Shown here in pieces: positions 21,720 through 33,874 of a stretch of DNA of 64,000 nucleotides. The notes below the pieces were generated by a model. The model was not told where the DNA came from and did no database searches. It was given only the letters and a program-made list of their open reading frames with translations. Every line of letters begins with the position of its first letter. Position 1 is the first letter of the stretch. A program made the translations under genes and the position numbers. The DNA is from Fragilariopsis cylindrus CCMP1102 (lineage: Eukaryota; Bacillariophyta; Bacillariophyceae; Bacillariales; Bacillariaceae): assembly GCA_900095095.1 (NCBI GenBank), contig FMBT01000308.1:186001-250000 (forward strand), given 5' to 3'.

Positions 21720-24161
21720 ATGTCTGTCGCTACTATTACTACTGCTAATACTTCTACGATAACCGCCACAGATTGGTCCCACAAGAAATCGAATCTTCTA
21801 TGGATGCTATGGTATCACCTTCATCGGATGATCTATTCGATGGAGATATACTCGGTGATGAACTTATGGACATTTATAATGCTGCCGTTGTTGGGGGAGG
21901 AGATGACGATGAAGATATGAACGGTAAGTTATTTCTATATAGTATGTGTATGCTGGGCTTGATACATTGCATGCATGATGACGCGTGTATTGATTGTGTT
22001 ATTTCTATTCTTCATTGAACATCGTCCCTGCTTTATTTGACCGAACCAAACAAATCTAATCTAACCATCCATTTTCTTTTGTTGACACAGAACTCCCTTC
22101 GTTGTTAGGACATACTGAACTTGTCGACGGTGAGAAGAAAGACGATGATGGCTTCGGGGCCTTTCGACCTTCCACATCCTTCAATGATCTGTACAAATGC
22201 GCTGCTGAGGATTTAGTACCGAACCTGCCATCGTTAACGGAAATGTTGAGACGACGACAACGACATCTTCTTCCGATGTTCTTCCTCCAGTTGTTTCTTC
22301 AACGAGTCTTTCACCTGATCTGTTACTTACCACGCAAAAAATTACACCACTCCTCATCACCAAGTATCGTGATCACCACTACTAATGTTGCCGCTCCGAC
22401 AACCTCCCTGGTGGGGGGTAATAGTGGAACAAAGAGAAAGATTACAGCAGTCAATGCAACTACTACCGGTTTTCCCGCACTGAAACGACGTGTAAGTATA
22501 GGAGGACGGAAACATACGGGACCATCGTCTGGTACCAAGAAGGTCAGCAAGAAAAAGTTAGGGACCAACACTCCGAATCCCTTAGCATCATTAACGACTA
22601 CTACAACCAATGTCAAAATTGAACCTACCAAAAATATTCTTGTGCCCGTGAAGGTCGAACCGGTCAGTCAAGTAATACCGCATGTAGGCGTTTCTCCACA
22701 AGCCGATGTTGTTTTATCATCTAACAACAAAGCAACATCATCGGTGCCAGTAGCAACTACTATTACTATTCCCGCAACTTCAACTACAGCAAAGACGATA
22801 ACCGTTGCTTCCAAGTTGAAGACGAAATCGGTGGCTGCTAGTTCAACGACACCTGCACCAATCCTATCAAATCCACCCACTGAAGCTGACTTCAAGTCTG
22901 TTGCACAGGCTGCTGTTAACACCCTTATTATGAATGTAGGTAGTAACAAAGATGCTACTACTACTACTAATGCTAAGACCGGTGATAACAATCAAAGAAA
23001 GAATCTTCATCATCATCAAAGTCGGTATGTTCATCATCGTCAACATCATCGTCATCGTCATCGTCAACAACGCCTACAATATTCAAGAGTTCGAGGGTCG
23101 ATACTAGTACCGAACACGTTAAGGCCCTCACGGGTAGCAATTGGGTTGCTGTGTGTGGTGGGGGAAGCAACAGTGGCAATATTACTAGCGGTGATGTTGG
23201 AGGGGATACCAATAATAATAATATTAATAACAGTACGAATCAAAATTCAAACGATAAGAACTGTAACCGTGCACGTAGATCAAACTTAACACCAGATGAA
23301 CGTGCTCGACAAAATCGTGATCGTAATCGTGAACATGCTCGAAATACTCGACTACGTAAGAAGGCATACGTTGAAGAATTGAAAGCGACACTATCCGCCT
23401 TGGTTACACATCGTGATGCTGCGGATCTAGAGAAACGTCACGCGTCTCAGAGGGAACTGGAACAACGTGAAGTTCGTTTCCGTGTCCTTGAGGAGTTTCT
23501 GAAATTACGTGGACGTAATGAAGCAAATCCTGCTCGGTGGTCTGCAATTCTTGAGGATACGTTTCATTTGACCCTACCAGTTACTAACTTTCGTGATATG
23601 GTTCGCTCTAATGGGGAAGATAACAACAACAAGAGTCATGAGCAGGTCCTGACGGGTGTGACAGAAGTTATGAATGATTCTAACTTGTGTTCTACCTTCT
23701 TACAAAGTCTTAATGGGAAGGGAATAACGAGTGAAACCATCGCATTATCATATAACTCTGATCGGAATGATTTCTTTATGGACAATTGCGTTGCCATGCT
23801 GGATTGGTCCGCTACTACGTCAGGTTCAACTAATGAACTTATAGTGAAGGGTCAAATCCGAGCCAAGTTTTGTCCTGCGTCCAACAAACTCATCTCGGCG
23901 GTAATGAGATTTGATACAGGTGCTGTTGTTTCACAAGTGAACTGTATCGCAAAGATCAAGGAATCATCCGAGGTGGATGCCGCTGAGGCTGCTGCACAGT
24001 ATGCTGCGAATGAAGCCGATGCACTTCTTGATTCACTTCAAATGCCTCATTTCGAAGTACCAACTATTCCAGCCAAGATAAATTACGTCCCACCGTCTTC
24101 AGTTAGCTCTGCTAATTCTGACGACAATTCTGACGACGACAAGGATGATCTTATGTACTAA
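21720..24161 (+). CDS. bZIP transcription factor with conserved C-terminal domain, frame broken
   Basis: Exons 21720-21923 and 22091-24161 (167-nt GTAAGT/CAG intron). An acidic N-terminus (DDLFDGDILGDELMDIY) could be an activation region. A Ser/Thr/Val-rich middle follows, then the bZIP basic region near 23300-23390 (NREHARNTRLRKK, the N-x7-R pattern) and a coiled coil to about 23510 (LEKRHASQRELEQREVRF). The C-terminal 200 residues are ordered (FFMDNCVAMLDW, ELIVKGQIRAKFCPASNKL, MRFDTGAVVSQV) and resemble an NTF2/SnoaL-like fold; that fold call is an inference. I associate this basic-region and C-terminal combination with diatom bZIPs. The frame is lost near 21772, 22225 and 23000; each is explained by one missing base, and a compensating shift must lie near 22350. 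Nuclear DNA-binding regulator; targets unknown. Confidence 0.75.
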
Positions 24162-25034
24162 AGAGGAACACCAACTGAAGTTCACTATCATTCATCTACT
24201 TATCTATCTACCTATCGTAACCATCATCATTATCAACAACAACAACAACACCTACTCAGACATACGCCTTTCTGATATAATAACATTGCGGGTGGTTGAG
24301 TGATTGATGCGTATTCCTTCCATCTATCAAATGATTATCTCATTTATGATATAATACTATTACGACTATATACTATTCCATGCACATTCATTCCATACTG
24401 TACACATTCATTTTTCTCTCATGTCTCAGCAAGCATTGCTACAACAGTCATGTTGACATATAATAAAATCCATCCACAACAAACAGCTTGCTGCTTCAAC
24501 TCATATCATGTCACACAACTCTGCACAAAAAAAAGAAACAAAAATCATAAAATACACACGCACAGCTATAGTAACATTAATTGCATATTATTATTTTTTG
24601 TAAAAATCTTATTTCTATGTATCTGTTCCTGCCGATTAGTTAGTTAATTAGTTGGTTAGCTTCTACTGAATATCATATTATTATTTGTTTAGTGGACTAC
24701 AGTAGTTAGCTACGTATTTAGTGAGACGCATAGAATCTTTCAAATTCCTTTTTCTCTTGCACTGTAGCCCGTGTTAACGTACTGTAGATATCATGATATT
24801 ATAAAAGTTTTGTAGTGTGCAATGCAAATTCTAGTTTTAAAATGAACTATAGTACTAACTTATAGCAACACGTAGCGGCGGCCAATCTCAAAAAAAGAGA
24901 GACAGACCAGTCGCGTATTTGTGATGATTAAATTAGTATTGAGATGAGATGAGATGCCATTATAATTATTATTATTATTCTATAAAATATATATAGTGTG
25001 GTACCGTAGTAGGAGTATTTTTTGTGTATTTTAG
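24162..25034. other. Intergenic, convergent 3' ends
   Basis: 3' flanks of the bZIP and inhibitor-3 genes. TACWGTA words at 24698 and 24780. AT-rich, with ATT and AT runs near 24965-24995. No gene was seen. Confidence 0.5.
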
Positions 25035-25796
25035 TTAAGCATGAAAACGCAAATGATCTGGTGTTTTTTTCTTATCAGTTCCGCCAATTCCTCCTTGTTT
25101 CTTCCGAGCAATCTTCTTTTTGTTATTATTATTATTCTTATTATTTTTATCGTCGGCAGAATCATCATCAGAAGAGTCCGTAGATGATTCACCAAACGCT
25201 CTTGCTTTATGAAATATACAACATCGTTTGGATGACTTTCTACCCATCCCTTCATTATCAATTACACCTTCCTCCCTATTATATATAAATTAAAATTCAG
25301 GGTAGAAAATGAAAGTAGAACCAAAAAACATTAGATTAATATAAAATACTCCATAATATATTGAAAACTCACATCCATTGTATTATACGCAGTAGAAAAC
25401 AATCATGATTATTATTATTTCGTTTTGTTGTTGTTATTACTATTACTATTACTATTACTATTATTATTATTCCACTTACCAAGTCACATTGGGTCGTGAT
25501 GTTAATGTTAAACGCAGAACTTCATCGTTGTTACTTTGAGTTTGAGATTGGTTTGTAGTCATGGTCATGGTTGCGGTTGCTGCGTTTATTGTACTGGATG
25601 CCGCCGAAGTCCCTCCCATCGCTGCAGCTGCAGCCGACGTCGTCGTCGTCGTACCTCCACTTCGTGCTGCGTTTGCGTCACTCGCGGTTGGTGTGTTTGT
25701 TCTATTATTATTATTATTAATAATATTATTTCCTCCTCTTCCCGGCAACAATGAAGAAGCGGGTATTCTATCATCGTTTGTGCTTGAATCTGCCAT
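25035..25796 (-). CDS. Protein phosphatase 1 inhibitor-3 (YPI1/PPP1R11 family)
   Basis: Exons 25796-25480 and 25275-25035 (204-nt intron, GTAAGT/TAG, junction within a Trp codon) give 185 residues with no frame break. A low-complexity Asn/Thr/Ala N-terminus precedes the family core: [13 protein letters not shown], then across the splice site [19 protein letters not shown] and [19 protein letters not shown]. The NVTW segment corresponds to the RVxF-type PP1-docking motif (KVRW in relatives), and the Cys pair with IFHK is the family signature. The tail is Lys-rich (NKKKIARKK), probably nuclear. Family members bind and restrain PP1; the vertebrate protein is also reported as an E3 ubiquitin ligase. 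It is divergent from ORC1/CDC6 across 591 bases. Confidence 0.88.
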
Positions 25797-26387
25797 ACTT
25801 TAGTAGCCTTTTTCTCTTTTCCTATTAATTAATTATTTTGTTGTATATTGGTCGTAGATTGTCTATATCACTTTTCCTTTCTGTCCAATTCGGGTGTCTC
25901 TTTAGAGCCTTTTGGTTTGTTGTTGCCTCTCTCATGAATTTCTTCAGTTTTCAATTTCACACTTTATATACAAAATGGAACACACAAAACAGGGGTACGC
26001 AGTACAATTTTTTTGAGGGGTGAAACGAAAAGGAAACAAAACAAAACGTTACGTGACTGAGAATCTAGTCCCGATGGAGCTAATGTAGTGCTCGACGCTA
26101 ATTTCAATAAATGGCGCGAAAATTGTCGTCATTGCTTTTATTAGTGTAACAGTTAAAATTATCCTCGAAAGTGGTCCTACTCACTGCTTTACCAAAGAGG
26201 TACAGTATCATGTTTCATTTCATGAACAACACTGTTACTCCTTTTTATTACAAAACTTAAAACAGTACATGTCATTGTACAATACACAACATTTAAAAAA
26301 AACAGAAAAGACGCCATCGCTTTATATACATACAGCAACATCTATACAGCAGCTTGGATTGTTGTCATAAAAAACCAAAACAAAATC
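25797..26387. promoter_or_regulatory. Bidirectional promoter region with E2F-like site
   Basis: 591 bases between the start codons of the leftward inhibitor-3 and rightward ORC1/CDC6 genes. GGCGCGAAAA at 26113-26122 matches an E2F/DP core, fitting a replication-licensing gene. A TACAGTA word lies at 26200-26206. The site match is seen; regulation is inferred. Confidence 0.45.
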
Positions 26388-29300
26388 ATGTCGTCATTAT
26401 CACCAATGGCTGGTATTGCATCAAGGAAAAAACCTCGTCCTATTATTACGTCGTTTCCTACTCATAGTCGTCATCGTCGGGAAGGGAAGCCGTCCAGGAC
26501 AATGACGAACACAAAGAAGATGAATATGAAAAGGATGGAAAACCCCACCCTATTTTCACCCAAATTTGCTGCTCCTATGAAAAAAAAATCGTTTAACAAA
26601 TTCAAGCTGAATAATCAATTCAGTACAAAACCTATTCCCACCTCAAGGTTGATGATGACAAAAGAGAAAAGAAAGATGACCACTGTTATTGGTCAATCTT
26701 CGCCAACATACAAAAAGAAGAAGAAGAAAAACAAGACTCCAGCTATCGTCGATCCTTCCACTGCGGCGAAAGCTACTAATAGGACAAAATTCATCATGAG
26801 AAATGAGGACTCTCGCGGTGGAGACAGCAGCAGCAGCGAGACGGACGACGAGACTGAAGAAGAAATAGACCTGACGTCGCTCTTGTGCCTAGTTCCGTTA
26901 GTTGTTCTACAGGGTAAAGAAGAGGATACTTCCGCTTCCGCTACTAATATTTCGAAAACTCCTAATTCGATTTGTTACTGGCCGTGTCTAGTCTTTTCTG
27001 GTCTAGATCGTAACGATCGTGCCATGAAATGTCATGGAATACTCTATCCCAAGCAGGAGAAGTTACAAAAGCGTTTAAGAAAAAAGTTCCTTAAATCTGT
27101 TAAAGCGCCAACCACTAGTGATAAGAACAACGATGACAATCGAGTGGTTGTTCTACCTCTCCGTGACGAATCAGGATGTTGTCCGTTAGAGGTTTGCAAA
27201 AAAGAGGACAGACTTCTGTATAATGTAGTGGGTAAAGATGTCGTTCGTTTCTTAGACGATAGTTCGAATAATGATGGAAAGTACTTGAAAGAGATGAAGA
27301 AGATGATCCCCGTCGTCCCAGCCTTGAAGAGTGCTTTGATAGAAACTGAGCGGTTGTTAAGTCTCGACGATGACGAGATTGACGAGAACATCTCATTTCC
27401 CCCTTCTCGAAAGAGACACAGAAATAATTATGACACACTAGCAGAAGATCATGAACAGGAACGACCGGTCAAGTTTCGGCGCCATAAGTCAAGGGGAAAA
27501 TACAGTAAAAACAAGTCGAAAGACACATCGAGGTCATCGTCCTCTACTGGTAAAGCGACTGGTAATTCCACCGACGATGGTATGGTTTTAGTCGCTGGTA
27601 AGGATGGGGAGGAGAATCCGCGACGATCAGATGAAGCTACAACAACGACGACAAATGAAATGAAAAATGAAGAGACGACCACAAATCAGCTCCGAATTGA
27701 AAAGACAACGCAGATAAAGAAGTACGACACGACAATGACACCATCAGTGACATCCGCAAATAAGGAGAAGAAGAAGGTGGGGAATTGGGTGAAGCGTACA
27801 CAAGATATCATCGTCGTGCCATCCTGGGTAGATGTCAGACCATTGCTAAAACAATTGGGACATTTCTTTTACGAAAACGACGACGGGGATGAATTTTACT
27901 TTTGCCGGCCTAATGGAGATCCCCGCAAGAACAAAGCTGCCAAAGAGGGAGAAGATTATTTTAAGGGAAATGAGTATCATGAGTCACTTCAACAGTATCG
28001 AGCCTACTTGTGCGCTCATGGCGTTGAATACGTCGATAATTTGCCTACAGAAAAAGAAAGCGACAAGATTTTAACATGGGTTCGGTTCCATATCCTACAC
28101 ATAAAAACTGGTGAACGCGACCCAGTAACCATTGATGAAATAGAGTTTATTGACAATAATCCCAAGAAAAGGGGGATAAAGATATTGCGACGAATTGGAT
28201 ACAAATTTGTTGATAAGGGTCTGAACATGGGCTATTTGCTTGTTGATGCTCAAGAGAAAAAATATCTAGAGGAAGATGAACTGTGGGAGCACTTGGGAAA
28301 ATACAGAATTAATGCCGCCTTCTTCGATGGGTTTGAAAGCAAAGACGAACAAGTTGCTACGGAGTTACTTGTCATCAAACTTTTTCATGGAAAGCATGGT
28401 GGTAGAGTTTTTTCGTACGTTATGAATATAATCGTTGTTGTTGATTGGTTGCAATATCGTCGTTACTACACCCACTCACTCATTAGCTCACTCACTCACA
28501 CAAACACGCACACTTGAAAAATTTCAATCGTTTATTGATAATAACTCTGCAATTAACAACTATTCTGATTTCAAAGGAAAAGTGCTGTTATTGCGACAGA
28601 GAACGACCCAGCGAATATGGAGGAACGTGAATGCACTCCTCCTGGTAACAAACTCGCATTGGAGGCTTGTAATCGTGGACCAGGCACGGCCGAAGGACAG
28701 GACAAGCAGGAGGCAATGACACCTCGGCAACTTCTGGCAAAGGAAATAGAAAAGCGTGGTTCAAAAGATGACTCTCAGAGAAATGCCGTCCTTTCTGCAT
28801 CTGATTCAGTTGTCCAAGATGAACCAACATCTGATGCTGAGGCCAAAGAGAATAATTATGCCGTCGATGATACCGACAATGAATTTTTTCATAGTAACGA
28901 ATCCAACATGGAGGACGTCAATAAAGACCATGAATCTGAATTGAATTCAGCACTAAATTGGAATGTGGATAATATGGAAATGACTCGTGTCGCCGCTTCT
29001 GAGCTGGTTATTAACAGACAACTATCATCTCGAGAAGACGATACTACTGTTGTCGAAGAATCGTTTATTAAGGAAGTAAAACTCTCTGGTTCGACGAATG
29101 AGGAAAAACTCAAGGCTTGTGTCAAGAATCTTAAAAAGAACAAACTTGTTGCTTCTGGACAACTATCTAAATCTATCGCACGTATACAGAGTTTCGTAGA
29201 TACTGTGATCGAGTCAAAAGGCAAGACGGGTGACGAATTCAACAATTTTCCTATTCTGTACATTTGTGGTGCCCCTGGTAGTGGCAAGACGATGTCAACA

Positions 29301-30459
29301 ACGCAAATTTGTAAAGAGGCGATTGCTACCAGGACTAAAAACAAGCATGAATTTGAGAAAGCACCTCGATTGTGCTATCTGAATTGTCCTTCCTTGAAAA
29401 ATTTCTCCACTAAAGAAGGAATAGAGAAAGCCCTACAAAGGATGGATACGACACAGGCTCGTTTAAAGCGTTCGCCCAACGATGTTAAAAAAGCTGCAAC
29501 GATATTAATTCTAGACGAAGTTGATCAGCTTATCGGAAACAAGGGGACCGAAGGAATTCTTAGGCAACTTTCTAATTGGGCGAGAGACAAGGATAATGTG
29601 TTGAGCGTTATTGGCATTTCCAATTCTGTCTTCAACTCAAGAACTAATCGTCTACAGGAGTATGGACTGGTAAGTTATGCATTGCATGGAAAGAATTACG
29701 TCAACAAAGCGTCAAGTGGAAATCTAACCAATTCAATGTTTGCACTTGTAACGCCCAATATTATTTTATATCTTCCATTCATTCTTTCATCAGGGTGTAT
29801 CATCGAATAAACTCGTTTTCCAAACATATCGAAAGGATGATCTAGTTAGAATGACGCAGTCCAAAATCGGCTTCTCTGTTGTTGACAAGAAGGCGCACGA
29901 ATTCATTGCTGCCAAGGTTGCCAATAGCTGTGGTGATGCTCGGAAATATCTCGACTTGGTAGTTAAGGCCGTGCGAAATTGTATCTGTAAGCTATCTCTA
30001 GAAAAGCGTGATACAATCCATACCAAGCCGATTGTAATGATACGTGACGCTATGATGGCCATACGAGAAACTATCCATAAAAGTAAGGAAATTATTGAGT
30101 CTTTGACCAGCTTCGAAAAAATGACATTGTGCGCTGGTGTGCATTTAGCTAGGAAACTTAATGGTAAAGCTACCACATTTGGAATGTTAAGAAAATTAAC
30201 GATGGAGGCATTCGGCATGGACTGTGACGTGAGCCTGGAAGAGTTCAAAGGAGTCATCGAACGGCTACAAGATAGCGGCGTTCTTAAATTGGCAGGAACG
30301 GATAATAGGCGAGGACTTGTAGGTATCCAAATGTCGTCTCTTGTTCATTATCCAATTCAATTTGATCTGCAGTTGGAAGACGTGGATAGTGCACTAGAAG
30401 AGATTGTGATGAATGATGATTTTTACAAGAGAATGGTCGATCGGGTGAAAAAAATGTGA
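26388..30459 (+). CDS. ORC1/CDC6-family AAA+ replication initiator with long N-terminal extension
   Basis: Three exons, 26388-28414, 28577-29669 and 29794-30459 (introns 162 nt with GTACGT, 124 nt with GTAAGT), give 1261 residues without any frame break. The C-terminal part is an ORC1/CDC6 ATPase: Walker A GAPGSGKT (907-914), Walker B LILDEVDQL (about 989), sensor 1 in ISNS (near 1025), sensor 2 in SCGDARKYLDL, and a winged-helix-like end. The first 675 residues hold a basic start, a possible PWWP/Tudor-like segment (ICYWPCLVFSG, VVVLPLRDESG) and at least one SWVDVRPLLKQLGHFFYEN module with EGEDYF, a type I recall from other stramenopile proteins. ORC1 and CDC6 load MCM helicase at origins. 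The length favours ORC1, but CDC6 cannot be excluded. Confidence 0.85.
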
Positions 30460-30814
30460 TCATCTTGACTATCTAGCTACTAGTATTTGGTGCCAAAATT
30501 TTCCGTTTTAAATTAAGTATGGTTAAGAAAAATACATTATATTACTTCCAGTTTGTTTTATATATAGTGAGTCGCGAAAGTAACACACACCAATGCTTGC
30601 GTTTCTACCCTTAATTCTGGCAAGACGTTGTTTCGAACGTCAAAAGTCTTCATTCTAGAAAATGCCAAACCAAGCATGTGCCAAAATTGATTAGATTGTT
30701 GTCACAATTCATCGCTTTCTCGTCAATCATCGTCATCGGACAATTGAACCTTTTATCACCAAACACTGGAATTTTGTTGAGTTATTTAAATTTCATTCAT
30801 ACTTATTTATTCTC
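30460..30814. other. Intergenic, convergent 3' ends
   Basis: 355 AT-rich bases between the stop codons of ORC1/CDC6 and PDX2. Nothing else was recognised. Confidence 0.5.
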
Positions 30815-31886
30815 TCAAAGCATAGATTCTCGAACCATACTGGCAAAGTATTTGTGCCAACGATAATCGTTCGTCAATTCAGGATGAAATGCGGTGCATA
30901 GAAGATTATTTCTTTGGACAGCACAGATAACTTCTCGTGCGTTACTGCCATCGGCAGCACCTGGGAGTTCAATTGTCATATCACCATCGTTATTCGTTTC
31001 TGTTGATTCTTTCTTTTCTTCCTCTCCTTCTTTATGCTGTGGTGGCTTGATAACTGCCTGATATGTAATATTTTCTTACTCTCTTGAGAAGGATTTCGTA
31101 CTATTGCATCGACAACTCCCATTTGGATAACCGTTTCGCCATTTTCGATTTTCCGCTCAAGCTCTTGCAAAACGACCGCCGCTTGACGGCATGGAGTCGC
31201 AACGACCTTTCCTAGAACAGTCACATCCGGTCCAGCTGATAAAATAGCAGGTGCACGAATAAATACCCCAGGGTATGAAGACTCGTCAATGTTCTCGTTT
31301 GTTGTTGTGTTCCCTATAACCGACGGTGGAGGAGGTGTTGCCATCTCAAATGAACTAACTTGTGATCCGAAATAGTTCCGACATACCAGAATGTCCATAC
31401 CTCCGATTAGAGCCTGTCCCTCTTGGATACATGCACTCGCTCCGACACATCGTTCTGCCAATAAGATCATTCCGGCACAAGTTCCCCATGTTGGTTTTTT
31501 ACCTACATCAATAAATTCTCTAATTGCCTCCCAAACAGTTTTACCATTAGTTCGGTGTGTTCCGATCAATCCCATTGCGGTCGATTCGCCTCCAGGAAGA
31601 ACCATCCCATCCAAAACTTCACCTCCTTCTGTCATATCAGCAACAGTTCGAATCTATTATTCATATGAAATAATACCAATCCGATGAGGGAAAAAAGTGG
31701 AAAGTTTAGGACCGCACGGAATCATGGTGATAAAGGATTTAGTAAAACAGAAAAAGCAGTACCTTTGGCCTTACCTGTTTAGTTCGACATCCGGACGCTT
31801 CCAAACATGCTTGGTGCTCTTCAAATGCTCCTTGAAGTGCCAACACTCCAACCAATGGCTTTTTGATACTATTATTGTTCGACATT
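30815..31886 (-). CDS. PDX2: Pyridoxal 5'-phosphate synthase glutaminase subunit (PDX2/PdxT), frame broken
   Basis: Class I glutamine amidotransferase that passes ammonia to the PDX1 synthase in de novo vitamin B6 synthesis, normally cytosolic. Exon 1 starts at ATG 31886 and encodes [16 protein letters not shown]; a GT-AG intron runs 31774-31654. Exon 2 continues [13 protein letters not shown], then [11 protein letters not shown], the nucleophile motif [44 protein letters not shown], and the His-Glu pair in [13 protein letters not shown], ending at TGA 30815. Two problems occur: the A6 run at codons 8-9 must change length to enter the PLVGVL frame, and one base is missing near 31082, after which a charged Lys/Glu insert (about 30 residues) precedes [15 protein letters not shown]. 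All three catalytic elements are present. Confidence 0.85.
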
Positions 31887-32303
31887 ATCTCTAACTAACT
31901 ATGATCTACTGGTGCGTATGACGTTTTAAATACAATGGAATCGATTTTTTGTGTTTGTGGTTGCTTTAGCCGAGAATCAAGAATTTAGGTACAGTATGAT
32001 GTATTCATTCTGATGGCTGACTTGTCGTTCGTCAAAGAATTTCGGAAATTGCGCGAGGAGATGATTGGTTTCGAAAGCACTTTTCTATCGCGTGATTTGT
32101 AACGTACTAAGATCGCGCGATAAGACGCTTTGAAAAAAATGAAGAAGGAATCTTAATGTTCACAACATAAATAATAATTGCGAGCACCCAAAAGACATTG
32201 ACCATGGTGTTGAATCTTAGCCTATTAGAATAAAATGCAGCAGTAATAAAAATGTACCAAGTTACTGTTACGAGTATTTATTTAGGTTAGTTGGTTGAAA
32301 TTC
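31887..32303. other. Intergenic
   Basis: Promoter side of PDX2 and 3' flank of the MDR gene. A TACAGTA word at 31990-31996 and GATCGCGCGATAAG near 32110. No gene was seen. Confidence 0.5.
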
Positions 32304-33373
32304 TTAATCAGCAAATCTGATCCGTAATTTCTTTCCAGTAACACTACTTCCAATGAGTTTTACAATATCATCATGAGTTGATTCCATTGTCGTGTCAGTA
32401 AACTGCGAGCTACTCCAACCATCTTTGAGTCCTGGATTAACCTTCTTGCCTGCTGATAGGAAGCGTGGTAGCATGTACAAAGGTCCATCACTGAATAACC
32501 AAGTGGTAAGAAAAAATCCCTTAAGTTTCTTTTTTCGATAGATTAAATCCATTGGACTAACATTCTCAATAGCTCCCGCTAGACCACCATATACAACTAC
32601 GGTTCCCTTTTGGGGCATACAATCCATTAGAGCACCTGTCATACTACCAGCAACAGCATCAAATGCACATGTAGCTCCAAGTTCTTTAATTTTGCCCTTA
32701 AGCTCATCCTTCCACTCAGTTTCGTCAGTAGATCCAGTCACAACAATATGCTTTGCACCAATCCCACGTAGTAATTCAGCCTGTTCCTCACGTCGTACGA
32801 CATTAATAATATCAATCCCTTCAGACGGAGCTAGTTTGATGAGCATTTGTCCTAATTGACTAGCAGCGGCTGTATGCACAATTGCCTTACTACTTCCCTC
32901 CTTCGAAGCTGTATCGAGTATACCAACAGCAGTATACGGGTTAACAAAAAAGGAACAACAATCTTCTATAGGAGTATCGGTTGGCATAGGAAATACTGAT
33001 GTGATTGCCTTCAACGAAACGTATTCCGAATAACTACCCTGATTTCCGCCATCTATGACAAACCCCACTGGTGTCCCAACTGGTAAGCGGAATGTGGACA
33101 TTCCACCACCACTAGCTACGATTACACCTGATCCTTCCTTTCCAATTGCCATTGGGTATGATTCTGGTTTGGAACGGTACCAACTACCATAGTCAGAAGG
33201 GTTTACAGGTGCGGCAGAACTTTTACCAGTACTTCTCCCGAGGCAGGAATCGGTGTTGGGACAGTTTCGACAGTAATTGTACAATCTGCTACAGATTTTC
33301 CTCCAGAAGTCACGACGAGTCGTTTCATTTCCTTCGGAATCTCGCCATCTTGCTGTTCGGTTGTTTGAGACAT
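32304..33373 (-). CDS. Zinc-independent MDR oxidoreductase (quinone/enoyl reductase-like)
   Basis: Medium-chain dehydrogenase/reductase of about 356 residues from ATG 33373. The N-terminal GroES-like half reads MKRLVVTSGG, SGEVLVKV, AAPVNPSDYG and KEGSGVIVASGG. The Rossmann half has AIVHTAAASQLGQMLIKLA as the NAD(P)-binding stretch, then GAKHIVVTGS, TCAFDAVAG and GTVVVYGGLAG. No structural-zinc Cys cluster or catalytic zinc Cys is visible, as in quinone oxidoreductases and trans-2-enoyl-CoA reductases (MECR). One base is missing near 33233 between the VLVKV and SAAPVNP segments (GTTCT should probably be GTTTCT). The substrate cannot be read from the sequence. Confidence 0.75.
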
Positions 33374-33646
33374 GTTACTTTGTTTGTCTTTGGATATGCT
33401 GTTATACTAACTTGAACTAGGTAATTGTAATGAGTTTACTGTCTTCTGATTCCGAATGAAGGATACCACACCTCCCTGTTTTATCTTTAGTTGGATGTCA
33501 TATGTCATATGTCATGACCAGCTTTTTCGCATGTTCACGATTGATGATACGTGTACAATCGACTGTACGAAGTATGATGCATTGTATTTTGTATATACGA
33601 ATCATTGGTAGCGTGAAAATAAATGTACCAGTGTAATAATATCTAT
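33374..33646. other. Promoter side of MDR gene
   Basis: About 270 AT-rich bases between the MDR start codon and the left target repeat of the MITE. ATATGTCATATGTCATATG-like repeats near 33495. Nothing else was seen. Confidence 0.4.
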
Positions 33647-33653
33647 TTGTGTG

Positions 33654-33867
33654 TACTTCCTCCGTGCACCGCTAACTGCGTACGAAAATATGGTGAGGAA
33701 TTTCCAGAAGATAAAAGGGTGCAGAAGAACCCTAAAATCTACCCAATCGACAGGAAATTTAAAAAAAAATGAAATTTTGAAAGTTTTCGACTCACTCTCC
33801 AACAATTTATTCTTTGAAAATTCCTCAGCATAGCCCTGTACGTAGTTAACGGTGCACGGAGGAAGTA
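33654..33867. mobile_element. MITE, 214 bp, with terminal inverted repeats and 7-bp target repeat
   Basis: A 214-bp non-coding element. Ends are inverted copies of TACTTCCTCCGTGCACCG, continuing as YTAACTRCGTAC and, with mismatches, to TGAGGAATTT about 55 bases in. It is flanked on both sides by TTGTGTG (33647-33653 and 33868-33874). The terminal TA plus CTTCCTCCGT resembles Stowaway/mariner-type termini. With a TA target site, the flanking 7-bp identity would be coincidence, so the superfamily is open. No second copy was seen in this window. Confidence 0.8.
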
Positions 33868-33874
33868 TTGTGTG

